Source: Auricularia sp. M13 (Eukaryota; Basidiomycota; Agaricomycetes; Auriculariales; Auriculariaceae). Taken from it: DNA of 64,000 nt. The stretch covers positions 1,364,001 to 1,428,000 of the forward strand of contig CM073197.1 of NCBI GenBank assembly GCA_037042915.1. Direction: 5' to 3'. The translations under genes and the position numbers were made by a program. This document shows positions 13,030 to 22,766 of this stretch, piece after piece. The notes beneath the pieces are model-generated. The model was not told the DNA's origin, did not search any database, and saw only the letters and a list, made by a program, of their open reading frames with translations. Position 1 is the first letter of the stretch; every line of letters begins with the position of its first letter.

Positions 13030-13804
13030 CTACAGCTCGTCGTCGTCGACGGATTGAGTGCGCACAGCGCAGTTGAGCGAGCGGGAGACGAGCGCGAGGT
13101 AGTAGTCGCCGCCATAGGCCGTACAGAGCGCGTGGTCGTTGGCGATGAGCCAGTCGTCGGGCGGCAGGGCGCGGACGAAGCGTCGTGCGCCGGAGCGGGA
13201 GGTCTCGTCCATCACGACCAAGCACTGTGGGGCGCGCACGCGACAACTGTCAGACGCCGGCAATCACGTTGGACGGGGACTCGACTCGACTCACCATGCC
13301 CGGCACAACGGTCTGCAGGAAATAAAACATGCTGGCCAACGGCGGCTCGCATTCGTGGGCCAGGACGATGCCCTTGGACCGGCTCGGGGCCGCAGCAAAG
13401 AGACCGGACTGGAACATGGCGGCGAATGCGTGACCGCACTCCCAGAAGGTCGAGAGCGTGCGGGGGAAGGCGAGCGCGTAGGTCGAGCCGCGGAAGGTCT
13501 TTTCGACGGCAAAGGCCATGGTGTCGGAGTCGACCTTGTGCTGGGCGTCGGCCCAGCCGTAGACGCGCACGAGCTCGTCCTTGGCCTTGAGCAGATAGGG
13601 CAGTATGCGGGCATAGCGGACGTCGGGCGGCAGGGCTGCGAGGTCGTCGAGCTCGAGATGGTCGCGCCACTCGCTGAGGCGGTTTGGGTCGGCGCAGAAG
13701 CGGGCGTAGGTCGTGCGGAACGGCGCCGAGTGGCGACCGAACTCGTTCGGGTCCTTGAACTGCTGCGACGGCTTGTGCGACAGAAGCTGGTGCGTTGAGA
13801 TCAT
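13030..13804 (-). CDS. Conserved-looking protein of unknown function, about 235 residues
   Basis: ATG 13802-13804 (MISTHQLLSHKPSQQF) to TAG 13030-13032, with one clear intron at 13225-13294 (GGCATG|gtgagt ... cccacag). The translated product looks globular, with alternating helices (AKDELVRVYGWADAQHKV, LSTFWECGHAFAAMFQSGLF) and a basic/aromatic C-terminal half (ARRFVRALPPDDWLIANDH). No signal peptide or membrane segment is seen. I do not recognise the family. Its start faces CGR1 across 345 bp. Confidence 0.7.
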
Positions 13805-14149
13805 GGGATGCTGGGAGGGAGCGGGGCAGGAGCGGGGGGGAGAGGGTTTGATGTGGCTGGGCTCTGCTTTTCTTGACCCCGGAGCCCAATTTGTATGCGC
13901 GGCGAAACAGCCATCGCCCGCCGTCCGTCCGACCCTCGGAAATTATCATCCGGTCCGCAGTTCGGGCGAGCCCGCCATTGCCTTTATTTTATTTTATTTT
14001 ATTTCCTGTCTCTACACGCCGTCGTCTACAACTGCGCCCTTGCAGGGTGACGCAAAGATTGAGATACCGGGATACGGTGGAGCCAACACCTTCGTTAACA
14101 CGCTCGGAAACGCCCGCTCAGCGCCCGCGTCCCGGACACACTACCCGCG
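13805..14149. promoter_or_regulatory. Bidirectional promoter region between the unknown gene and CGR1
   Basis: Both flanking genes start outward from this 345-bp gap, so it must hold both promoters. It contains a short TTTTA microsatellite (about 13983-14004), a possible poly(dA:dT) nucleosome-excluding tract. No specific factor site is called. Confidence 0.5.
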
Positions 14150-14811
14150 ATGAGCACAGACGACCAGCAGCCCGCCCCGCTGCCGCTCGCGCCGTCCGCC
14201 CACGGCAGGGCCAGCGGCAAGGCCTGGAAGGAGCCCAAGACTGCGACCGTGTGCGTACAGCAGCAGCCGTGCCTGATCCTCCCGCGCTCACTTAGACTGA
14301 CTGCGACGCAGCCGCTCGCACCTGCCCGCGGGCGTCAAGACCAAGTCCTGGCAGGACCGCATGGAGCGCACAAAGCGCGAGCAGGCCGCCAAAAAGCTCG
14401 CCCAGGAGCTCGTCGACGAGGCTGCGCAGGAAAAAGCCCGGTGCGTGCTGCCACTGCAGCCTCTGCTGCGCCCCGCACGCTGACCCGGTCCCCGCAGCCG
14501 ACGCGCGGTGACGCTGGAGCGCAAGAAAGCGGCCGAGGAAAAGGCACGGCTCGAGCTGGCCAAGGCTACGGTGCGTGCGAGCGCGTCGGCGTCCCCAGTC
14601 TGGCTGCCACCTGTCCATCTGTCTGCCGCCGTGTTTGCCCTGCCCACGCCTGCGCTTCTTCCGTCCCCAGTTCCTGAATTCCTCCCTTCCTTGCTTTCTC
14701 CTCCCGAGCCGCTTACCGTCCACACTCGTACTGACTGCAACCCAGATGGGCGCCCGCAAAGCTGCCCGCCTCAAGAAGCGCATGGGCCGCTCCAAAAAGG
14801 TCCACGGCTAG
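14150..14811 (+). CDS. CGR1: CGR1 rRNA-processing protein
   Basis: Cgr1 proteins are small, highly basic, coiled-coil nucleolar proteins needed for 60S (ITS2) pre-rRNA processing. Four exons, 14150-14250, 14312-14440, 14498-14570 and 14746-14811, splice cleanly to about 122 residues: GRASGKAWKEPKTATVRSHL, VKTKSWQDRMERTKREQA, then long K/E/R/A helices and the basic tail LKKRMGRSKKVHG. The GKxWK start, the TKSWQxRMxR core and the length fit the family. The last intron is 175 nt, long for this window. Splice phases are exact and no frameshift is needed. Confidence 0.88.
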
Positions 14812-15728
14812 CCCGCAACGCACCCTGCAGCACCCTACGCCCTACACCCTGCTTCCTGCTGCCCTGCATTCATACGCTCTGTATCTACACTCTATCGCAA
14901 CATGCTCTCGCCTGCCGTATCGATCGATCCGTCGCTCGGTCACGGAAGCCACCCCCTGTCCGCCCGCCCGACATCCCGACTCCCGAGCTTCTCGTCACCG
15001 GAGTTCTGGACTCCCTCCCTAGCCAGCCGTGCCAATCGTCAGAGCCTTGCGCGAATCCCCAACGGCGCATCTGAGCTGGGCAGCGTACGCCGAGTTCACG
15101 CGACCAGAAGGCGCGCCCGCGCATGCTTGAATCCTGAACAAGGGGCATGTGATCTCCAGCCTAACTAACCCCGGGTCAACTTCGCAGGTCCACTCGTCGA
15201 TCGTGTTTTCGTGTTTCGCATTGACACTTCAGGCGCCAGAAACGCGGGCGCGCCTTCTGGTTCCTGCCTGGAACTAAGCTGCTCACTGTTTCCGACCGAA
15301 GCGCAGTCCTCATTCTCGTTTTAGCACACGCCCCCGTAAATCACCTATGGGATATTTGTCGTCTTCATCGATTGAGAACGTGTGCAGCGTGTGCACCGTG
15401 CTTTGTCGTCCTGCACCCTGAAATCGCAGATCCCGATCCGCATCGATATCATATCTAATCGACACGACCTCCGTCGCAACCCGGATTCCGATCTCACAGT
15501 CACTTCATCGCATTGCTCAGGATGACTGCAATTCTGATCTTGGAATCCTGTCAAAAAAAAAAATCTTGCGCAGTCCTCTCAGCGTTCGGAGTCATCGCCG
15601 CAGAGCACCTGCTTACTGCGAGTCCCAAGCACAGACACACTGTGCAGCGGTGCAAAGCATATGATAATTTACTCCTGAATCCTCACTATAGTAATCTGCA
15701 CGCTACTAATAGCAATCACAGCGGTGCC
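14812..15728. other. Intergenic between convergent CGR1 and VPS18
   Basis: About 900 bp without a supported gene. It has an A(11) run at about 15554. No RNA gene was recognised. Confidence 0.4.
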
Positions 15729-18700
15729 TCATATCTGCCACGACGCGTCGACCTCCTCGGGCAGGACGAACGGCCGGTCGAGCCCGGCGACGACGCTCTC
15801 GCACAGCGGGCACGCCGCGGCGAGCAGCTGCTCAGCTCCTCGCGGATCTTCTCCGTCTTGACGGGCGCCGCGCCGGCCTCGCTCGCGCCGCGGCCCCACG
15901 CGCTGCTGATCGCGCTGACGAGCGCGTCGGGCGCGATCAGCTCGCGCAGGCCCGTGCCCGCCGCGCTCAGCACGTTGCGCCCGAGCGAGTTGGCCGTCGG
16001 CACGCCCGGCAGCGCGAACGCCGCGGAGAGCAGCGTGCGCTGCCGCTGCTGCTGCTGCTGCTGCCCCGGCGTCCCGGGCGTGTTCGGCTGGCTGCCGTTG
16101 AGCTGCGCCGCCTGCGCGGCGGCCGTCGCGGCCGGCGGCGGCGCGGCCTTGACTAGCTCCGCCTGTAGGGTCACTATCTTGCGCAGCGTGGTCGGCGGCA
16201 TGTACTCCTTGTTCTATGTACGACGAGAATAGCATCAATATCCAAGCTATTCGGCGGCTGATTGATATGACTTACTAGAGCGACGAGACAGTCGGCATGG
16301 AATGAATGTTGGCACGGAACACGTAGAATTGCCGTGTCAATAACGGATACGCGCACTTGGCGCAACGCTCGCCAGCGTCCACGCTCACGCAGCGTGAGGA
16401 TAACGCGTCGATGTCGCGCTTGATCGCGTCGGCGCCGGCCGTGGCGTCGTCCATCGCCGCGCGTAATTTGTCGATATGCGCCGCGTAACCTTCCAGCGCC
16501 GTGCAGATCTCATCCTTGAAGTCGTCGATGACCACAAAGTCCGGGAAGAACGGCAGGATATCCTCGATCTTCAGCAAATCCGTGTTTTCGAGGAATCGCA
16601 TCGCGCTTCAGCTCCGTTAGCGACGCATGAAGAGCGCTATGAAAATTGTAGGCATACGTTTTTATGTCCCGCTTGTCGCGGACGACATAGCGCGCGATCT
16701 TGAGCCACAGGCGCTTCCGCAATGGTGCGTCGTCTGCAGGTTGATCTGCGTGAGCCTTCGCCAACTCGACATCTCCAGCGCCGAGGGCCGCGTCAACAGC
16801 CTCCTCCCATCGTCCCATCATCGCATAGACGCGTGCCCTACCCTGTGGTCCGCATACCCGCAAAGCGTAATCGAGATCGAAGTACGGCTTCCCAGTAACA
16901 TCCGTAGGCGCGGCAGCGAGGAAGCGCAGCACGCCCGCCTCATCGCCCGCGGCAAGAATAGTCAGAAGCAGCGTGTGGACCGTCGGCGCTACGCTCCCAT
17001 GCTCGAAAATCGCCGCATTCAAGTACCGAACGGCGTGATTGGGCGCCAGCGGATCGCGTTTGTGCGCAAGCAATGCTGGTATCAGGCGGACGGGGTCTAG
17101 CGATGGGACGCGCAGCCATGCGTCAACGGCCTCTTTCGCGATGTTGCGCATGAGGACCGGCGCAAAGCGGTAGTACAGTTCCAAGTCGGACTGCATGTCG
17201 TGCGTCAGGGAGCCGTCTTTTCTCTTTGATACAACGCACCTGCCCAGCCAAGACTTCAAGTGCTTTCAGCCAGTTACCCTCCATGACCCAGTGCTCGACG
17301 ACCTTGGCGTGATCGCCAACCACTGTCGCGAAATGCAGATACATATCCGTTCGACCATGCCCGAGTATCAACTCGTACACGGTTTTCCGATCCAAGTTCG
17401 CCTTGTAAGTCTCAAAGAAACCTCGAAGGTCATCTTCTACCATCGTCCGCTCGACTAGCAACGTTTCCACATCGTGCGCAACGCTCTCCGACGCGACAAG
17501 GTCGTCGAGTTCATTGCACTTGGCCAGATAGAACTCGACTAGCCAGGTTGCCAGGATCATGCGTTGTGTCAACGCCTTTAAAAGCTTCAGTAACTCGTGG
17601 ATAGCGGATATATTGCAAACGCACGGTCTTCGGCAACCGTTCTAATCTCGCGACCAGATAGTATCGTAAAGGATCCCGTGCATTGGCATCGATGAACTTG
17701 AGAGTGACCTCCTCGAACCGTGCACTACTCTGCGCATACCGTTGAGCAGCTGGTATTAACTTGCCCTGTGAAAACAGGGAGTCGGCCTGTGCAGCCAGTG
17801 CCATCTCCCGTTGCGCCAGCGTCTGCAGGGTGTGTCAGAGCAGCCTTTAATATACTAATGCAAGACGCACTTGACTGAGTTCAAGAGCACGCTCATGGTT
17901 TCCAAGATCCAGGTAAACCTTCCACATATCACGACCCTCATTCGTGACGGTCAGTTCAAACAGAGACCCTTCCGAGAACGCCCAATATGTCTTCTCCGCA
18001 GGGTCTACGGTTAACCCACGTAAGAACTCGCCGGGTTTCTGCGATATTACTCAGTTGTGATAGACACCAACAGACCGAATACGAACAAGAGGAGCAACCT
18101 CCGTCCACACAAGATGGTCATCAAGTGCACGAACGGCGGATAATCGATCTCTCCGCAACAGGACGAAATGATATTCCGTGACTGCGATGCCGAGTGGTAT
18201 CTCTGGCGCTGCGCCATCCGCATGAGGGAATGCCATTAGGCTGGCCGCGTCCACAGGTGTATCAGGTGACGATAGGTTCAGTGAGCCATGATAGATTCCA
18301 GCAGCTGCAGAATGCAAGACTTCAGAGGACGGCTTGACTTCCTTGACATGACGCACACGTTAACCATGCCAGAAGTTTCGCAGGCCCAGGAGTTGCACTC
18401 GGTGGTGCATATAGCTGCAGTTCCGAGCGCGAAATATTTCCGGGAAGGTCCAAAATTTCTGTGACACGTCAGTTTGGCAGAATGCTCAAGCAATGCACAC
18501 GCACTCGGTGCAGCATCGCTGTATGCCGAAAATAATGCGCCAAAGACACGACCGTCGTCTCGCCGTTCGGACGCGCCAACGAATGTGTACATGCGCGTAG
18601 CAGTTGTCGCGAACACAACGATGTGGCCTCCCACCCCGTGCTCGAAATGCAGGCCGGTCACAGCCTGCTCCTCCGGTAGGCGAAAGACAGACTGGCAGTA

Positions 18701-19449
18701 TCCTTGTTGTCTAAAGAAGTCGTCGCTACCGTCTAAACGTGCTTCATATATAGTGCCGTTGTTTCCTCCCACAAGAACCGTCATCTCGCGCGAGGTGCTG
18801 GGACTCCGTCCCCATGCGACACTCTCGATGACCATCTTGAAGTTCTTCAACAGCCGTGGCTTGGGCGCCTGCTGCGAGGCTTTCCCTTGAGCTGCGCCTG
18901 AAGGCGGCGAGACATATACGTGGTAGTTCTCGCCCTGTGCGCTGGTGACGATAATATGTCGTCCGGACGGATCGAGGAATACGCGAAGCACGCGCATGTC
19001 CACTGGTCGACGCGGGAGAGGCACGGTAATGATGTTGTCGTCGTCGGACAGCCGAATGAATATTAGGTTGTTGGATGCGACCAGCAGAACCAGGAGGCCG
19101 CTGCACACTCTCATGTCTACGACCGGCGCGGGTGGCGTATACTGCACGCGCGACAAGCTGAATATTGGCTCCTCCACTGGCGCACCCACAGAAGAGAAAT
19201 AGCCCGTTTCCATCTGCAAGTACTGTTATTCGCGTATTGTTTCTCGTGATACCGGCGTACCTGACTTATGAGCTCGCCGCGGTTGTCATTGAGGTCATTA
19301 TAAGGCGAGGGCTCGAAACCTTGGTATAACTCGGGTAGTGGCTTCCCAGGACGCGTGTCCGGCGTAGCGCCAGAGTGCTCGACATCTGCAGTGTCTTGTC
19401 AGTGTACCCGCCAATGCAAATGGACGGTGCACGCACAATCGTCGAACAT
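15729..19449 (-). CDS. VPS18: VPS18 / PEP3, HOPS-CORVET subunit
   Basis: Vps18 is a core subunit of the CORVET and HOPS tethers at endosome and vacuole, with an N-terminal beta-propeller, an alpha-solenoid and a C-terminal RING-H2. Exon 1 (ATG 19449) gives MFDDY, spliced to VEHSGATPDTRPG; the propeller runs to about 18040, the solenoid over 17800-16630. The intron ending before AMRFLENTDLLKIEDILPFF (gtatgc ... ctaac ... ctgaag) is certain by branch point. RING residues: CAKCAYPLLTRQFYVF, CQHSFHADCL, ACPLCES. A polyQ run sits at about 16043-16062. Two single bases are missing, at 16316-16317 (between FYVF and CQHSF) and near 15833 (before CPLC); without correction the RING is destroyed. Stop TGA 15729-15731. 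Confidence 0.88.
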
Positions 19450-20483
19450 GTGTGCACGACACGCGCGCTCAAGCCTCTGTGTGAATCGTCGGAAGTAGCC
19501 GACCGTCAAGTGGTGGTACGTAATGCTCTCTCGACACTCTCTTCACGATATTGTTCAGACTGTTCTGCGACATGCGTCTACGACGGTCGTCTCTGATATG
19601 ACTGCTACATAATATGTCGACGTCGACTTGAAGCGCCTTCGTGTCGGCTATTTGCGCACCTCAACCTGACTCTTGTCGTTGTCCTGCGCGACTCCTGGCT
19701 CTTGGCCACGATCTACTCGCGTGCAGTCTCGTAATGCCTGCTCTGGATTGCTCTCAACTTCTTGACTGTGGAATAGCTACAGGCTCCCCGTCAAGTGCGG
19801 CCCTACCACACCACGGGGATGACCAACTCGTGTGCCCCCAAACCATTTGCTCATCATTAGGCTTGGATCTGGGTACATGCGACGCATTATATGCCATTTC
19901 CCATGTAACCGCGGCTCTCTTCTTGCCGTTGGATGACTCAACTGGGCACAGCGAAGAAGCCCAGCGACTTCAACCGTACAGTCCACTGCGGCTTCGAGTC
20001 TCCGTTGTTGCTTCTAATGCACCAGCCACCTACGCCTGAATTGCGGCGTCATCGTTTTATCCATGCTTGCGTAGTTGTCTCCTTTGACTGGCAAATTCGG
20101 CGGCCTCAACGCAGGTGGCCTCCGGCATGGTCTTGCTCCGAGGAAGGCTGCACCACGCTGTGGTAGATTCTGTAGCATTGCACCAATCGAAGATGCTGCT
20201 CTCTTTGCGCTATGACCAGTCGCGCAAATGACGCTGGACCGGTACGACGATGCGAACCCGACTGGCTGGAATTTTTTGGTGTCGCAGTGTGACGTCCTGC
20301 AAGATACACGCTTGCAAAAGGTGTCCTCAGATCTCGGGTACTCCTCGAAACTGCGCAGATGGCTCGTAATCAACCTATGTGGTATCCTCGGAACTTGCTG
20401 TCAGTGTCAACACCATGGCCAGCACGTGTCGGACCCGGTGCCATGCTCCGCCTCGGAATCGAGTCACAACTTGCCCACCGACC
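19450..20483. other. Intergenic between divergent VPS18 and the APH-like gene
   Basis: About 1 kb containing promoters for both directions. Open frames up to 132 codons are present but show no domain and no splice chain. Confidence 0.4.
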
Positions 20484-21431
20484 ATGACCGAGCACGCTAG
20501 CCCGCCGCCCGAGGAAGTGCTTCGCGCATTCGGCATCGAAGGTCAGGTCCAACCCCTTGCGGGCGGCCAGTCGCAATCGTACACGTCAGGGCCGTTAGTC
20601 CTAAAGCTCATCGACGATCCAATTGAAGCCAGCTATTGCCTACCTCTCCTCGAGAAGCTATGCCACCTTCCTCAACAAAGCTATTGCATCCCTAAATCTG
20701 TGCGGGTTCGAGAGCCTGCGGATGCCAGTGCATACATCGTCGCGTCATGGACGTGCACGGAATGGGTGCCCGGGACATCCATCCCGCGGACGCTGGCACA
20801 ATGGTCTCAATTGCTCGACGCTTCTCGTGCCTTCCACAGGGCGCTACGCGATATCGTTAGCGACAAGCCTGCGTTCCTAGACGAGCGTGCACACCGCTGG
20901 AATACAGCCCAGAAAGTCGCGTTTGGCGAACGTTTCTGTCCGCCTTTACCAGCTGATGCAACGAGTATTTTACGCCGCCTCGACGCTCTGAAACTGCTTC
21001 TCGTCGACGTTCCTGAAGCGCCAGTCGACCTGACTCCGCAGCTTGTGCACGGCGATCTAGCTGGTAACGTTCTCTTCTCCGATGGGCGCCCGCCGGCCAT
21101 TATCGACTTCTCGCCTTACTGGCGGCCGGTCTGCTGGGCCGAAGCTGTTATTGTCTCGGACGGCCTCGTTGAATACGGCGCTGGCGCTGAGCTCATCGAC
21201 CTCGTGGGCAGGGACTGTACACGCATCGATATGCTGCTGAAAGCGATGACCTTCAGGGTCATAAGCGATTGGCTGGGGGATGAGGAACGTATGGTCGGCA
21301 TGCTCGAGAAATGGCATGCAGCTGTTGATTGCGTGCAGAACATCCTGCTGCCGACCTGTACAAAGTCATCACAGGGGACTCAGGTCACACACCCTTTCGA
21401 TGTCATCGTGGGGCGTGCTCCATGCGTTTGA
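20484..21431 (+). CDS. Aminoglycoside-phosphotransferase-like protein (TIGR02569-type), probable bacterial origin
   Basis: A single intronless frame of 315 codons from ATG 20484 (MTEHASPPPEEVLRAFGI) to the TGA at 21429-21431. The product has the APH/choline-kinase fold: an ATP-site region (VLKLIDDP), the catalytic loop QLVHGDLAGNVLF (HGDxxxxN) and the metal-binding IIDFSPYWRP. This IDFSPYWRP form, and the EEVLRAFGIEG start, match my memory of the uncharacterised actinobacterial family TIGR02569 rather than fungal APH proteins. Substrate is unknown. Lack of introns among intron-rich neighbours fits horizontal acquisition, but this is inference. A second ATG at 20379 would add 35 residues without family support, so 20484 is preferred. 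The last 20 residues look unrelated to the family. Confidence 0.8.
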   Translation: MTEHASPPPEEVLRAFGIEGQVQPLAGGQSQSYTSGPLVLKLIDDPIEASYCLPLLEKLCHLPQQSYCIPKSVRVREPADASAYIVASWTCTEWVPGTSIPRTLAQWSQLLDASRAFHRALRDIVSDKPAFLDERAHRWNTAQKVAFGERFCPPLPADATSILRRLDALKLLLVDVPEAPVDLTPQLVHGDLAGNVLFSDGRPPAIIDFSPYWRPVCWAEAVIVSDGLVEYGAGAELIDLVGRDCTRIDMLLKAMTFRVISDWLGDEERMVGMLEKWHAAVDCVQNILLPTCTKSSQGTQVTHPFDVIVGRAPCV

Positions 21432-21558
21432 CGTATTGCTCACTCGAGTATCAAGGTTTCTTCCTACCTTCACTTCATGTTCTCAGAGTCATACAGTACG
21501 TACACGCATACCAACGGGAATGGTGATATGTAAGCTTGTCGAGACCATCACATGCTCA

Positions 21559-22236
21559 TTAATGTCCTTGGACCACGCCAGCATACGAGCGACGGACTGG
21601 AGCCTGGCTGCCTGAGTCGTCGCTATCGACGAACTCCCATTCTTCCTGAGGAGTGCGCTCTGAATCGTAGTCGTCTTCAAGGACGCGCACATGGTGGGAC
21701 GCATTGGGAACCATCTCGTAATCTGCCGCAATGCCTTTGCACTCTCGATGAGCACTAGAACAGACACACATGATGCAACGACGCCTCTCACCCTTGCGCT
21801 TCCGTCGACGGGCCACCTTCACAGGAATACAGATTGCGTCTCCAGCGCTGCCACATTGCGTGCAGAGCAACATATCCGCGGGAGGAGCGATCTGCTCGTT
21901 CTCGAGCCCTTCGTATGAGTACCACATGTCCTGGCGGCGCTCGTACTCGACAACGTCCTGCGCCCACGTCGGGCCACACCTGGCCTCCTCGACGTCGTCG
22001 TAGGCGGCGGAGACGGGCGCGCGAGCAGTGCGCTCAGGACCGCTCCAACCCCTGCCATGGCACATAGTGCACCACGAGCGGCCGACGCGTGAGTGGAAGT
22101 GGCCCTTGGCGCGGTCGTACGCCTTGTGCGCCATGTCGAGCTCGGCGCCGCGGCGGCGCTGGTCCTTCGCCGTCTCTGGGCTCGGCGGGGCGACCGTCGC
22201 GGCCACCGTAGACTCTGTCTGCGGCTGGGTAACCAT
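21559..22236 (-). CDS. Hypothetical CxxC-rich protein, 225 residues
   Basis: One uninterrupted frame from ATG 22236 (MVTQPQTESTVAATV) to the stop at 21559. Three Cys pairs are spaced along it: CTMCHGRGW, CTQCGSAGD and CIMCVCSS, together with a basic stretch (ARRRKRKGERRR) just before the third. This suggests a zinc-binding protein, perhaps nuclear, but no family is recognised. The C-terminal part is acidic (EDDYDSERTPQEEWEFVDSD). It ends convergently with the APH-like gene, 127 bp away. Confidence 0.6.
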   Translation of the reverse strand: MVTQPQTESTVAATVAPPSPETAKDQRRRGAELDMAHKAYDRAKGHFHSRVGRSWCTMCHGRGWSGPERTARAPVSAAYDDVEEARCGPTWAQDVVEYERRQDMWYSYEGLENEQIAPPADMLLCTQCGSAGDAICIPVKVARRRKRKGERRRCIMCVCSSAHRECKGIAADYEMVPNASHHVRVLEDDYDSERTPQEEWEFVDSDDSGSQAPVRRSYAGVVQGH

Positions 22237-22766
22237 CAGAATGATTCTAGTAGTCTGAGCACTGAGGGAGAGAGCGAAGTGGTGGCTGGTGAGCTCCCCC
22301 GGGAGAGGGCTAGCACGCCAGGGGCGAGATAGCGCTGCCTTTTATCTATCGCGCAGCACCCATGCAGTGACAGGCCGCTGGCTAGGAACGCGAACGTGCA
22401 CCGCGATAGAAGACCTCAGCTGGCCCGATAATGCGGTGATGCTCATCTTGCCTAATCGGGTGGCCGCGGCATCGTTTGCCACCCAGAGCGCCCGTCTGTG
22501 CCACCCCAGGAATTGTGCTGGCCACCTTGCCCGCCGCACTTGCAGTGACTCGGGCAGAGATGCACAGGGTGAAGGGCGGTAAAGGCTACTGTAGCTGACA
22601 AGTCGTTCTAATTCCAACGCCTTGGGTACGCAATAAACGTCACTAGGGTTCAGACAAATCGACTACTTATACACATCCTACTGTCGGTACAGATACAGTA
22701 TTACAGTCCAAAATACGGAGACAGGTGAAGTACACGATAACGCGAGCCTGTAAACTGCTGCCAGGG
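22237..22766. other. Intergenic
   Basis: About 530 bp with no supported gene, RNA or repeat. Confidence 0.4.

Noticed and set aside
13983-14004. TTTTA repeats as a regulatory motif
   Set aside because: Only a short microsatellite; no evidence for a bound factor, noted as part of the promoter region.
16590-16660. Apparent frameshift in VPS18 before LLKIEDILPFF
   Set aside because: A 52-nt intron (gtatgc ... ctaac ... ctgaag) gives DIKTAMRFLENTDLLK in frame.
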